From Candidatus Obscuribacterales bacterium (GTDB taxonomy: Bacteria > Cyanobacteriota > Vampirovibrionia > Obscuribacterales > Obscuribacteraceae), in contig JAHBVO010000006.1 of the NCBI GenBank assembly GCA_019637435.1, positions 496,001-560,000 on the forward strand: a DNA stretch of 64,000 bases, given 5' to 3'. The notes beneath the pieces are model-generated. The model did not search any database. It saw only the letters and a list, made by a program, of their open reading frames with translations, and was not told the origin of the DNA. Shown in pieces: positions 53,112 to 62,081 of the stretch (position 1 is its first letter; every line of letters begins with the position of its first letter). The position numbers were made by a program, and so were the translations under genes.

Positions 53112-53354
53112 ACTTGCCCCACAGGTGGTGGCACTGGTTGAGTTTCACTACCTAGGTGAGCAACGGATGCCATCGCTTTTGGTGGCATGCGAGCGAGAAA
53201 CGGTCACGCGAGTCGAGCAGCCGAAGCCGACGCTAGCGGTTTAGCGCATGGAGGACGACTGCATACAATCGATATACAACAGGCAAGTTGATTTCTGTTT
53301 CATACTTCGATCAACATTGAAGTTGAGCTGAATCAAGTGAGATAATTAGTCTCG
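53112..53354. promoter_or_regulatory. Gap with ruvB promoter candidate
   Basis: 243 bp. A dyad ATGCCA...TGGCAT (53167-53188) and a good -35/-10 pair, TTGAAG (53317-53322) with 18 bp to GATAAT (53341-53346). Start of transcription would fall at about 53353-53355, practically on the ruvB start codon. Confidence 0.5.
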
Positions 53355-54539
53355 ATGACTATAATTCAGAGCCACGGCCACCAACTACCGGACGGAAACG
53401 ACGCGGCGTACACTCCTCGACAGAGCGAAGTCGCGGCAAGAGCAATCTCACCATTTATGGCAGGCGAACCAAAGAAACCAAACCGAACTACGATTCTGTC
53501 GTCGGATGAGACATCCTCCGACCAGAAGTCCGATTCGACTTTGCGTCCTGATTCGCTGGACCAATACATCGGTCAGTCGCGTTTGAAAAACATGCTGAAG
53601 ATGTCCATCTCGGCAGCAAAGACGCGACAGGAGCCCATCGATCACGTTTTACTTTACGGTCCGCCAGGTCTGGGCAAGACTACGCTCGCCAGGGTTATTG
53701 CAAACGAGATGGGCGCGCGCATACATATGACCTCCGGTCCGAGTCTGGAAAGACCTCGCGATATCGTAGGCCTCGTGCACCAGCTGGAGCAGGGTGACGT
53801 TCTCTTCATTGACGAAATTCACAGGCTCAACAAGGTTGCTGAAGAACTTCTGTATCCGGCAATCGAAGATTTCGTAATTGATCTGACTTCGGGCAAGGGT
53901 CACGCGACGCGCTCGATGCGGCTGCCGCTCCCGAAGTTCACACTGGTCGGAGCAACTACCAAAGCCGGTCGTATATCAAAAGCGCTGCGCGATCGATTCG
54001 GATTCGCCTGCAGATTAGAGTTCTACGACATGGACGAATTATCCCTGATCGTAAGCCGCACCTCAGGTCTGCTCGGGGTCAAGGCGGACCCGGGAGCAGT
54101 CAAAGCCATTGCATCGAGAGCGCGTGGAACGCCACGAATCGCGAACCGACTCGTGCGCCTGGTCCGCGACTTCGTGCAATTTCAGGGCTCGGATGCAATC
54201 AACGAAAAGCTGGCAATTCAGGCGTTGGAAACCTATCAAGTCGACGATTTCGGTCTCGATAACACCGATAGACGCTTCCTGGAAATCCTGATAAATAACT
54301 ACGCAGGTGGACCGGTTGGAATTGAGACGATTGCAGTCACGCTCGGCGAGGACAATGAAACGCTGGAAGATGTCTACGAGCCATTTCTCATTCAATCCGG
54401 TTTCATAAATCGCACACCGCGCGGACGCGTCGCGACACTGCGTGCCTATCAACACCTCGGATTAACACCGACAACATCGCAACAACTAAAACTCGATTTC
54501 AGTGAACCTGAATCCTCAGATCCGGACAAAGGAGACTGA
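53355..54539 (+). CDS. ruvB: Holliday junction branch migration helicase RuvB
   Basis: AAA+ motor that, with RuvA, drives branch migration in recombination. 394 residues; the N-terminal ~60 residues are variable but the beginning MTIIQS resembles cyanobacterial RuvB (MAIISS), which supports ATG 53355. Then RPDSLDQYIGQ, Walker A GPPGLGKTT, Walker B LFIDEIHRLNK, sensor 1 LVGATTKAG, arginine finger RDRFGF, and C-terminal GPVGIETIAVTLGED, IQSGFINRTPRGR. ruvA is not nearby. An open Walker-like alternative start at 53457 lacks a ribosome site. Confidence 0.96.
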   Translation: MTIIQSHGHQLPDGNDAAYTPRQSEVAARAISPFMAGEPKKPNRTTILSSDETSSDQKSDSTLRPDSLDQYIGQSRLKNMLKMSISAAKTRQEPIDHVLLYGPPGLGKTTLARVIANEMGARIHMTSGPSLERPRDIVGLVHQLEQGDVLFIDEIHRLNKVAEELLYPAIEDFVIDLTSGKGHATRSMRLPLPKFTLVGATTKAGRISKALRDRFGFACRLEFYDMDELSLIVSRTSGLLGVKADPGAVKAIASRARGTPRIANRLVRLVRDFVQFQGSDAINEKLAIQALETYQVDDFGLDNTDRRFLEILINNYAGGPVGIETIAVTLGEDNETLEDVYEPFLIQSGFINRTPRGRVATLRAYQHLGLTPTTSQQLKLDFSEPESSDPDKGD

Positions 54540-54545
54540 GGCGCT

Positions 54546-55829
54546 TTGATCGATTTATCTAGACGAGCAGCCCTGTTGAAACCGGCGATAGCGGCAATCT
54601 TCGTATTGCTCGTAGCCCTGTCGGCACCGGTTTCAACGCCGGCAGAGCCATCGTCATCCAAGCCGCTTCCCGTCAAGTCTGTCACGATTGACAGCGCGAT
54701 TGAAACAATCGATTCCGGCAAGAATTCCGTAACCATTCAGGCGCCGGAAAAAATGAGTGATACTGCCAGCGGTTCTACCGTCTTCGGCGGCTCATCCATC
54801 GACGAAGAGATGGTTATCGGGAAAGTGTTGTCGGTTTCAAAACCGAAAGTGAATAAAGAGCTGTTCGCCCACACCGGCATGGTCACTGAGCATCAACAGG
54901 TCCGCGTTCGCGTTCTCGAAGGAGCATTGAAAGGCAAAGAATTTGTCATCCCGCACGAACTGACCGACAACCCGGCGTTTAACGTCGCGGTTTCCGAAGG
55001 ACAGGAAGTTGTTCTGGCAATCGCGCCAGGCAAAAGCAATGAGCTCGAAGTGAGCATCGCAGATTATCATCGGGCGCCGATTATCTACGGTTTGCTCGCC
55101 GTATTTCTGATAGCGTTTCTCGCCTTTGGCGGCAAGAAGGGCGTCAAGTCTCTAATAGGGTTAGTAATAACCGTTCTTTTGATTGGTGGCATCCTTCTGC
55201 CGCTAAGCTTGCAGGGCTTCAACCCGCTGCTTTCCTCAATCGGCATCTGTTTTCTAGCGGGCACGACAAGCATTTTACTGATAGGTGGCATCTCCAAGAA
55301 ATCGCTGTCGGCAATAATTGGCACCGTCGGTGGTGTCATCATTGCAGGTGTCGCCGCGCAAATAGTGATCGAATTGGCTCCGCTCAACGGTCTATCCAGC
55401 GAAGAGGCGCAGATTCTGCGGGGCTCCGTACTCGTACAGCAGATGCCCTTTTACAGTGGTCTGCTCGCAGCCGGCATGTTGATTGGCGCATTGGGCGTTA
55501 TCATGGACGTCGGAATTTCAATAGCGTCTTCTGTCACCGAAGTAGCAAAGACCGATTCGACGTTAACAACAAAACAGCTTTTCGACTCCGGAATGAACGT
55601 CGGCCGCGATATCATGGGTACAATGACCAACACGCTGATACTCGCATATGCGGGCAGCGCGTTACCGCTCTTGCTGCTGGCAACACAGATGCCATCAATC
55701 AAGTTGCTAAATCTGGACCTGTTTGCAACTGAAGTTGCCTCGGCACTAACCGGAAGTCTTGGCTTGACGTTCACTATCCCACTAACTGCAATCGCAGCTG
55801 CAAAATTGATGTCGGAAAAACGACAATGA
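54546..55829 (+). CDS. YibE/F-family membrane protein
   Basis: 427 residues: signal/anchor helix (residues ~10-28), an extracytoplasmic beta domain (~30-175; VRVRVLEGALKGKEFVIPHE, GQEVVLAIAPGK) and seven or eight membrane helices with the family block LIGALGVIMDVGISIASSVTE and GRDIMGTMTNTLILAYAGSAL. Role of YibE/F is unknown. Starts with TTG 54546, 6 bp after ruvB, with GGAGACTGAGG upstream; its stop overlaps cdsA, so ruvB, this gene and cdsA form one unit. Confidence 0.9.
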   Translation: MIDLSRRAALLKPAIAAIFVLLVALSAPVSTPAEPSSSKPLPVKSVTIDSAIETIDSGKNSVTIQAPEKMSDTASGSTVFGGSSIDEEMVIGKVLSVSKPKVNKELFAHTGMVTEHQQVRVRVLEGALKGKEFVIPHELTDNPAFNVAVSEGQEVVLAIAPGKSNELEVSIADYHRAPIIYGLLAVFLIAFLAFGGKKGVKSLIGLVITVLLIGGILLPLSLQGFNPLLSSIGICFLAGTTSILLIGGISKKSLSAIIGTVGGVIIAGVAAQIVIELAPLNGLSSEEAQILRGSVLVQQMPFYSGLLAAGMLIGALGVIMDVGISIASSVTEVAKTDSTLTTKQLFDSGMNVGRDIMGTMTNTLILAYAGSALPLLLLATQMPSIKLLNLDLFATEVASALTGSLGLTFTIPLTAIAAAKLMSEKRQ

Positions 55830-56722
55830 AGCGCATATTGTTTGGTTGGATTCTCTGCCTCACCGCGGTGGGCGGTGTTATGGCAGGCGGTTTGCTTTTT
55901 TCCGTGCTGCTTGCCATCGGTTGCATTCTGGGTGGCAAAGAATTCATCGCCATGGCGCAGGCGAAGGGATACAAACCGTCGTCACGCATCGTCATTGGCA
56001 TGATTATCGCCTTCGTCGTGCTGGCGTCTTTGCCGAAGATTCCAGGTATTCATCTGCCGGAGCCGTTTCCCCTCTCTCACTATCCAATTTTGCTCACCGT
56101 CGGAATCTGTATTTCATTTTTCCGCCTCGTCTTGCGAAGTGAAAAACCGCCCGCAACAATCGCCGATATCGCTTCGACAATCCTGGGTTTCATCTATGTC
56201 GGTTGGATGCCGAGTCACTTGATTCTCCTGCGCAACCTCGCACCCGAGGGTCAGGCGTACATCTGGAATCCGCTACAACAACCGGGTCTCGCCTACGTCT
56301 GGGTGAGTCTTTTCATCATCTGGGCAACTGACGTATTCGCTTATTACGTCGGCAAGAAGTTCGGCAAGAATTTGCTTATTCCTGAAATCAGCCCCAAGAA
56401 AACAGTCGAAGGTGCGCTTGGCGGACTGCTTTCCGCAATATTCTGGGCAACTGTCGTCGTGTATGTAGCCGACCACTATTGTTTTCCCAATGCGCCATTT
56501 CAGTTTAAACTCTGGCAAGCGCCGCTCATGGGACTGTTTGTGTCAGCGGCGTCTCAACTTGGCGACTTGTGCGAATCTTTGTTGAAACGTGACGCCGGCA
56601 TGAAGGACTCGAGCAATTTGATACCCGGGCACGGCGGATTCTTAGATCGCGGAGACAGCCTTCTCTTTGGTGCCCCAATCTCGTACTACTGGATCAAGAT
56701 GGTCGTGCTCGGAATTTTGTAA
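55826..56722 (+). CDS. cdsA: Phosphatidate cytidylyltransferase
   Basis: Makes CDP-diacylglycerol from phosphatidate and CTP, the entry to phospholipid synthesis. 298 residues with about eight membrane helices and the CDS signature SLLKRDAGMKDSSNLIPGHG, GGFLDRGDSL. ATG 55826 overlaps the preceding stop (ATGA). The unit of ruvB, yibE/F and cdsA has no obvious common function. A perfect dyad follows the stop. Confidence 0.93.
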   Translation: MKRILFGWILCLTAVGGVMAGGLLFSVLLAIGCILGGKEFIAMAQAKGYKPSSRIVIGMIIAFVVLASLPKIPGIHLPEPFPLSHYPILLTVGICISFFRLVLRSEKPPATIADIASTILGFIYVGWMPSHLILLRNLAPEGQAYIWNPLQQPGLAYVWVSLFIIWATDVFAYYVGKKFGKNLLIPEISPKKTVEGALGGLLSAIFWATVVVYVADHYCFPNAPFQFKLWQAPLMGLFVSAASQLGDLCESLLKRDAGMKDSSNLIPGHGGFLDRGDSLLFGAPISYYWIKMVVLGIL

Positions 56723-56723
56723 G

Positions 56724-56755
56724 AACGTTTCCGCGCCGCTAAAAGAGGAAACGTT
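56724..56755 (+). other. Hairpin after cdsA
   Basis: AACGTTTCC (56724-56732) and GGAAACGTT (56747-56755) form a perfect 9-bp stem with a 14-base loop. Not followed by a T-run on this strand; it may stabilise the transcript end. Confidence 0.55.
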
Positions 56756-56757
56756 AT

Positions 56758-56794
56758 CAAAACAAAAACTGCCGGAGCCATCAGGCGCCGGCAG
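56758..56794 (-). terminator. Terminator of tRNA-Ser
   Basis: On the minus strand, CTGCCGG and CCGGCAG (56794-56788 and 56775-56769) form a 7-bp stem with a 12-base loop, followed by a T-rich run, just 3' of the tRNA. Confidence 0.85.
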
Positions 56795-56802
56795 AATTTC
56801 TA

Positions 56803-56892
56803 CGGAGAGGGTGGGATTCGAACCCACGGTACAGCTTTTGACCGTACAACTTCTTAGCAGGAAGCCGCTTTCGACCACTCAGCCACCTCTCC
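56803..56892 (-). tRNA. tRNA-Ser (anticodon GCU)
   Basis: 90 nt, cloverleaf complete: acceptor GGAGAGG/CCTCTCC with G discriminator; D arm GCTGAGTGGTCGAAAGC; anticodon loop CTGCTAA (anticodon GCT, reads AGC/AGU) with stem GCTTC/GAAGT; long class II variable arm with GTAC...GTAC pairing; T arm GTGGG-TTCGAAT-CCCAC. CCA is not encoded. Confidence 0.97.
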
Positions 56893-56904
56893 GGGCAGAC
56901 ATAA

Positions 56905-56934
56905 AGTATATGATACCAGACTGGCTTTTGCCAA
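56905..56934 (-). promoter_or_regulatory. Promoter of tRNA-Ser
   Basis: On the minus strand TTGGCA (56934-56929), an 18-bp spacer, and TATACT (56910-56905), about 12 bp before the tRNA 5' end. Good match to sigma-70 type. Confidence 0.7.
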
Positions 56935-57034
56935 AGGCAAGTTAAGCTACGCCTTTATAAATGTAGGCGCAATTCTCTTGAAAACAAGGTTGTAGAGAGC
57001 GTTCAACCCAACAAAATCATTTGCGACGCATCGA

Positions 57035-60000
57035 CTAAACGCTGGAGATCTCGTCCAAAAGCTGAGTTAAACGATCTCTTGTCGCCTTCAAGCGCTTTGT
57101 GTTTTCCATGACAAGCTGAACGGACTCGAAATTGCCGCTTTGCATTGCCTCTACGCCCGCCTCTTGAAGAGTCTTCATTGCACGGTCCAATTCATTGATT
57201 ATTCCGGACAAGTTGCCGAGCGTGTGGCGTTGAGCATCTTCAACTAATTTCGCAATATCCGAAGCATCAGCGGACGACAACGAAACCGCTGGAGCAGCGC
57301 TCGGCATCGGCGGAGGCGCAGAAGGCGAGGGTGGAGGTGATGGAGCAGCAAGCGCCCCCGGAGCGGTTACCGGTTCGGCGGGAGAATGCGGCGGCTCCGG
57401 ATGCGTAGGTTTAAGCAACGACTGAAGCGTAGGACGTTTTCCCTGTGCATCGGGAAGAGTGGTTGGCTCCTCTTGCGGCTCGGGCTCATTTTCCATCCCA
57501 AAATCGACCTGCACTGCCGGAGCGCGATTCTCATCGCGAGGCGACGGCGGAGCAGCATCATGCAGAATGCTCTTTCGAACCAGCCCGGCTAAACCGCGAG
57601 GCGCAGGAGGTGGTTCCGCTGGTGCGGTCGGTGGAGCGACCGCCTCCGGTAATGGTGGAGCGTACGGCTCCGGAGCCGGAGGAGGCTGAACCGCGAAAGG
57701 CGGGTGGTCGCCAGTACTGGAAGGCGACGTATCATCGGAACCGACAGTATCGGTAAACGGGTCCGCTCCGACGCCGGAAGCAGCTATTTCAGATGATTCG
57801 GTCGCAGCCGAGGCAAACTCAGATGTTTCTTCTTCATAATCTGGAACTGAAGACGATTCGAAGTCTGACTGCGCCGTCGCTGCAACCTCTTCGTCAGCAG
57901 GCGGCTCGACCGCTTCCTCGAACTCCGAGTCGTCATATGCAGCGGCAGACAGCTGTTTGGTCGGCGCAAACGGGTCGTGCTGCAGTGTCTCCATCGTCTC
58001 CTCTGCAGAAGAAACAAGCTCCTCATTAGACTCCGATCGAGGTGGAGGAGCAAAAGGCGACGGGTGAGGCAACTGTAGCTCGCCAGCAGGTTCAGGCTCA
58101 GATTGAGATTGCGCCTCAGCTTCAGCTTGTGCCTCAGCCTCGGCTTGAGCTTCTAATGACTTCAACGAAGGCAAGTTTGTCTGAGACTTGCGTGTAACAT
58201 CGCTAAGAGCAGGCTTTATCTCGTCGGCATCCGGAGCCGGCTGCTGAGCTTTGGAAGCAGAAAGCGACAATGAAGCCCATGGCGAGGGCGGCTCTTTCTC
58301 CTCGTCCACATTCTCAGCCATCGATGGGTGCATGCCGGATTCCTCAGGCAAAAGCGCGGAATTGACACGCTCTCTTTCCTGAGGAGCGCCAAACAATGCG
58401 CCAGGTGGACGCAGCACGCCGGAAGCTTCTTGCTCTCCCGTTGACGTTCCATAAGCTGCATTTTGCGAGCTCGAAACGGCTTGATTATTGGCGCTTGAGA
58501 CAGACTGAATCTGAGAACTTGAAACAGTCTGATTATCACCGGTGGAGGTAGATGAACTTGAAGCACCTGGACCGGAACCGAATGGAATGCTCGAACCAAA
58601 ACCTCCCGGAGGTCCGCTCAAGAAGCCAGGCGGCGGTTGTAAAACACCTGGCGGATTCGTGCTGGATTGCGATGGCGCCGCCTGGGGTGGGAAGTTTGGC
58701 ATAGATGGTGGTGGCTGAAAACCGCCTGGCGGCGTCGAAGCCAACCCTGGAGGCGCACTCGATGCGCCGAAACCGGGAGGCGGAGCACCCATTCCTGGCG
58801 GACTGGCGAGAGCTCCGGGCGGCGGCGGCATTCCTGCGGCTCCAGGCGGTGACGGCAATCCTGCCGCCCCGGGCGGTGACGGCAATCCTGCGGCTCCTGG
58901 CGGCGAGGGCAATCCTGCGGCCCCGGGCGGTGAAGGCATTCCTGCGGCTCCGGGCGGTGAAGGCATTCCTGCGGCTCCGGGCGGTGGAGGCATTCCTGCG
59001 GCCCCGGGCGGTGAAGGCATTCCTGCGGCCCCGGGCGGTGGAGGCATTCCTGCGGCTCCAGGCGGCGAGGGCATCCCCATCGGTGAGGACGCTCCCAGAG
59101 CCCCGGGCGGCGTTGGCAGACCAGGGACGGGCGGCATCGCAGTCGCCCCCGGCGACGGCGGCATCGCAGTACTCCCGGGAGCTGTGAACGCGGCAAACGG
59201 GCGAGACTGTCCGGCTTGCGGAAGAGAAGTCGAACTGTTCGTTGGACCATTGCCGGCTGCAGCTTCGGCACGCGCAGCCAGACGTGCCGGGCGATCCGTC
59301 ACGCCGACGTTTGCCCGAGCCAGAGCCTGTGCGTTCGCACGGTCTACTTCTTCTTGCTGAGCGGCTTCGGTCATCAGTCGCTTCAGCTTTTGCGACCGAG
59401 ACTCCTTCGGAGGCCCGCTCTCGTGCGACAACTCGCTTTGTCCTTCCAGAAAACTCTCGAATGAGCGGTCGACTACAACTTCTTCTTCAACGACGTGATC
59501 GGAGGTAGCATGATGGAATTTCTCATCCGGGGCGGCTTCGTTATTAGCGATTCTCACCAGTTGGGTAATCAGGCGTCGAGCCAGTTTCGGAATCTCATGA
59601 GAAGATAGAATCTTGTCGTTGATCGCCCAGGCGATATCCTCGCTCCGGGTAGGATGCCGTTTAATTTTTATGTACGGCTCATAGTCTTCACTCGGGGAGA
59701 AACCGACCATAAGTTCGGTGGGGATGAAGTATCCATCAGCCTCAAGCTCTTCAGCCCAGAGGAAAAATGTCCACAGACGAGTGGCGAGGTGACCGCGCAT
59801 GAAGCGCGTCTTCTTCATGTACTCGACCTTCTCGTGCCAGCTGGACGGACGCTCCACACTGATCTTCATATCCGGATCTTCGGAGACTTTATTGAGTTCG
59901 TAGCTATAGCGCTGAAGGTGGTCGAAAAGTAGATCGAGCAAAGCCGGCATGGACAGCTGTGAATTATCGACCAGACTGCCGCTCGCTATGGTTTCCTCCG

Positions 60001-60199
60001 CAGATGTCGGATTCTCCTCGAGGTGAGTCAACCATCGCGAAGTCTCCTCGCCGGTATATTTACCTCCTATACCGCTTAAAATTCTCTGCTTCGATTCGAG
60101 AATTCGCCGCTTCAGATCTGGCTTTTCCGGAGGCGCACTCGGCGTGCTTCCCAGCTGCGGCAGTGGGTTGTGGTGTCGGTTTTCTTCATCGTCGCGCAT
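57035..60199 (-). CDS. Large proline-rich low-complexity protein, 1054 aa
   Basis: No signal peptide. An N-terminal globular part (about 1-235: ESKQRILSGIGGKYTGEETS, HLATRLWTFFLWAEELEADG, AWAINDKILSSHEIPKLARR) is followed by ~720 disordered residues rich in Pro, Gly, Ala, Ser and Glu, containing ten copies of a 9-residue repeat (GMPSPPGAA, about residues 374-463), and a final helical domain (about 970-1054, AQRHTLGNLSGIINELDRAM). Soluble; possibly a scaffold or condensate-type protein (inference). RBS AAGGAAC precedes ATG 60199. A methyltransferase lies 26 bp upstream on the same strand. Family not recognised. Confidence 0.7.
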   Translation of the reverse strand: MRDDEENRHHNPLPQLGSTPSAPPEKPDLKRRILESKQRILSGIGGKYTGEETSRWLTHLEENPTSAEETIASGSLVDNSQLSMPALLDLLFDHLQRYSYELNKVSEDPDMKISVERPSSWHEKVEYMKKTRFMRGHLATRLWTFFLWAEELEADGYFIPTELMVGFSPSEDYEPYIKIKRHPTRSEDIAWAINDKILSSHEIPKLARRLITQLVRIANNEAAPDEKFHHATSDHVVEEEVVVDRSFESFLEGQSELSHESGPPKESRSQKLKRLMTEAAQQEEVDRANAQALARANVGVTDRPARLAARAEAAAGNGPTNSSTSLPQAGQSRPFAAFTAPGSTAMPPSPGATAMPPVPGLPTPPGALGASSPMGMPSPPGAAGMPPPPGAAGMPSPPGAAGMPPPPGAAGMPSPPGAAGMPSPPGAAGLPSPPGAAGLPSPPGAAGLPSPPGAAGMPPPPGALASPPGMGAPPPGFGASSAPPGLASTPPGGFQPPPSMPNFPPQAAPSQSSTNPPGVLQPPPGFLSGPPGGFGSSIPFGSGPGASSSSTSTGDNQTVSSSQIQSVSSANNQAVSSSQNAAYGTSTGEQEASGVLRPPGALFGAPQERERVNSALLPEESGMHPSMAENVDEEKEPPSPWASLSLSASKAQQPAPDADEIKPALSDVTRKSQTNLPSLKSLEAQAEAEAQAEAEAQSQSEPEPAGELQLPHPSPFAPPPRSESNEELVSSAEETMETLQHDPFAPTKQLSAAAYDDSEFEEAVEPPADEEVAATAQSDFESSSVPDYEEETSEFASAATESSEIAASGVGADPFTDTVGSDDTSPSSTGDHPPFAVQPPPAPEPYAPPLPEAVAPPTAPAEPPPAPRGLAGLVRKSILHDAAPPSPRDENRAPAVQVDFGMENEPEPQEEPTTLPDAQGKRPTLQSLLKPTHPEPPHSPAEPVTAPGALAAPSPPPSPSAPPPMPSAAPAVSLSSADASDIAKLVEDAQRHTLGNLSGIINELDRAMKTLQEAGVEAMQSGNFESVQLVMENTKRLKATRDRLTQLLDEISSV
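58810..59079 (-). repeat. 27-bp tandem repeat, ten copies
   Basis: Ten in-frame 27-bp units (minus-strand unit GGAATGCCTTCACCGCCC... with GGGGCCGCA) encode GMPSPPGAA, GMPPPPGAA or GLPSPPGAA. Near-identical at DNA level, so recently expanded. Confidence 0.9.
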
Positions 60200-60225
60200 T
60201 ATTAGCGGTTCCTTTTCTGTGTTTC

Positions 60226-60876
60226 CTATTTTTTGCGAAGTCTCACAAGGTAAAAACTTTTCTCAATCTCAGCAAATTCCACGTACAAATTGGTTTCTGC
60301 GCATAGCGCCTCCAGCTCAGCCTCTCCGGGCAAACGATGAGGGACAATGTGCGGCTCGTTGCGATGCAAGGAATCAACGAAGCCGAATCCCAGTGGATGA
60401 CTGATAACTATCTGCCCTTTCCCGCTCAGCAAACGAGCAGCTGCAGCCAACGATTCCTGCTGATCCCACATATTCCCGAAACAGGCATTGAAGAAAACAG
60501 CATCGAATAACTCTATATGAACTGGAAATTCCGCTGGTAGAGGAAGACTTAAATTTGCAATGTCGCCCTGATAGAAACAAACATTCGGAAATCGGCTCCT
60601 GGCGATGCTCAACATCTCATTGGACAGATCGACTCCGACGATGTTCTCCTGCTTAACGCCGTTTTCCAGAAAGTGACCAATAAGCGCACCGGCGCCTGTT
60701 GCTACGTCTAAGACTGTCGATTGCGGACCGAGATTGGCGCTGGCAACAATTTTTCGAGTCTGTTTCAAAATCGAATCAGGAATAGGCTGCGCAAAGAAAT
60801 TCGCGCGCTCATCGAAATAATCGCGCTGGGTTTCGATATAAGGTTCTTTATCCCCAGCAGGCTGCGACTTGGCCAT
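60226..60876 (-). CDS. SAM-dependent methyltransferase
   Basis: 216 residues, class I fold: ATVLDVATGAGALIGHF-like STVLDVATGAGALIGHFLE (motif I), IVGVDLSNEMLSIARSRFP (motif II), CFYQGDIANLSLP (motif III), then FDAVFFNACFGNMWDQQES and LLSGKGQIVISHPLGF. Resembles small-molecule or Ubi/arsenite-type methyltransferases of the methyltransf_25 group; substrate not identifiable. Stop 26 bp before the proline-rich gene, so co-transcribed. Divergent from the M50 gene. Confidence 0.85.
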   Translation of the reverse strand: MAKSQPAGDKEPYIETQRDYFDERANFFAQPIPDSILKQTRKIVASANLGPQSTVLDVATGAGALIGHFLENGVKQENIVGVDLSNEMLSIARSRFPNVCFYQGDIANLSLPLPAEFPVHIELFDAVFFNACFGNMWDQQESLAAAARLLSGKGQIVISHPLGFGFVDSLHRNEPHIVPHRLPGEAELEALCAETNLYVEFAEIEKSFYLVRLRKK

Positions 60877-61021
60877 TGCAGCAGAAGTCCTCCAGTTTTT
60901 GGCGATACAATGAGGAGGTAATTGACTCTCTAATTATTCCTCTCAGATAGCAGAAATTACTGCTGCAAGAAGAAAAGCAAAAGTATACAGACAGTTAGTT
61001 TGACGCGATAAGTTGGTAGCA

Positions 61022-62062
61022 ATGGCAGGAAAAGACCAGAGCGAGAAACAAAAATCAAAAATTCGTCTCACGGTCGACGCGACTGAGAGTGATAAAGAAC
61101 GCGCTGCGAAAGAACGACTGAGGCAGTTAGAGAAAGAAGTGTTACTGGAGAACGCAGCAAAGGGCAGCTCAGCAAGCGCTCTTTCGAGTGCTCAGATCGA
61201 GTCGATAACGGCGGCACCAATTTCAGCTGAAACTCCGGCACTCGTCAAAGACGAAAAGCTAAGGCGCGAAACAGCTGGGACTATCTTCGCGACGCACTCG
61301 CACTCGAAGAAACTTGCGCTGTTCTGGGGCGTTCTAATCGCCAGCCTGGTGCTGTCAAAAATTCCGGGCGCAGAAATTTTCTTCACACCACTCAACCAAT
61401 TCACAACCCTCGTGCACGAGATGGGTCACGCTATAGCCGCCGTGCTTGCGGGCGGACATGTTGCAAGTCTTACGATTGTTGCTGATGGTCAAGGGCATGG
61501 CGGGTTAACTCAATCGTATGGTGGAATTCCATTTTTCACCACCCAGGCAGGTTATTTAGGCACGGCTATATTCGGATGCTTCCTTGTTTGGCTCAGCCAG
61601 TTTCACAAACTCTCAAAAGGCATCTTGGTAGGCATAGGCTCAATCATTGCGATTGCGTCGGTGTTTTTCATCGCTCCTGGCTTGCTGAGCATCAACTTTA
61701 TGCAAGGATTTTTCAGCTTGCTCTGGGCATTAGCCATGGCGGGAGCCGCAATATATGCGGGTTTGAAACTCAAAGATTCTAACGCTAATATTGTCGTGAT
61801 GTTCCTGGCAGTTTACACGGCAATGGATAGTTTGCGAGCCATAAGTATCATCATCACGGCAACACTTTTAGGCTCCGCTGTTACCTCCGATGCGACACAT
61901 ATGGAGCAGCTTTTTATCCTTCCAGCATTTTTCTGGGCCATACTTTGGGCGACACTATCTGCGGTGATGCTCGCGACCACAGTATGGTTTACTTACGGCG
62001 TCAAAAATGTGAAGGTAACGAAAAAGCTTTCCGCGTTCTCGCTTACGAAACCGAAGGATTAG
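61022..62062 (+). CDS. M50B-like membrane metalloprotease
   Basis: 346 residues from ATG 61022 (TTG 61013 possible). A charged cytosolic N-terminus of ~95 residues leads to about eight helices. The zinc site HEMGH is in FTTLVHEMGHAIAAVLAGG, followed by HGGLTQSYGGIPFFTTQAGY, like the M50B group of site-2-protease relatives. The classical M50 LDG motif is not evident, so intramembrane protease activity is inferred only from HExxH. Target unknown. Confidence 0.82.
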   Translation: MAGKDQSEKQKSKIRLTVDATESDKERAAKERLRQLEKEVLLENAAKGSSASALSSAQIESITAAPISAETPALVKDEKLRRETAGTIFATHSHSKKLALFWGVLIASLVLSKIPGAEIFFTPLNQFTTLVHEMGHAIAAVLAGGHVASLTIVADGQGHGGLTQSYGGIPFFTTQAGYLGTAIFGCFLVWLSQFHKLSKGILVGIGSIIAIASVFFIAPGLLSINFMQGFFSLLWALAMAGAAIYAGLKLKDSNANIVVMFLAVYTAMDSLRAISIIITATLLGSAVTSDATHMEQLFILPAFFWAILWATLSAVMLATTVWFTYGVKNVKVTKKLSAFSLTKPKD

Positions 62063-62081
62063 AGCCAGTTTCGCACTCTAA
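62059..62081. other. Dyad between convergent genes
   Basis: TTAGAG (62059-62064) and CTCTAA (62076-62081) form a short inverted repeat covering the M50 stop and abutting the stop of the kinase gene on the other strand. Possible shared transcript-end structure. Confidence 0.35.

Noticed and set aside
58810..59079. 27-bp repeats as a possible CRISPR array
   Set aside because: Units are contiguous, without spacers, and code in frame for a peptide repeat.
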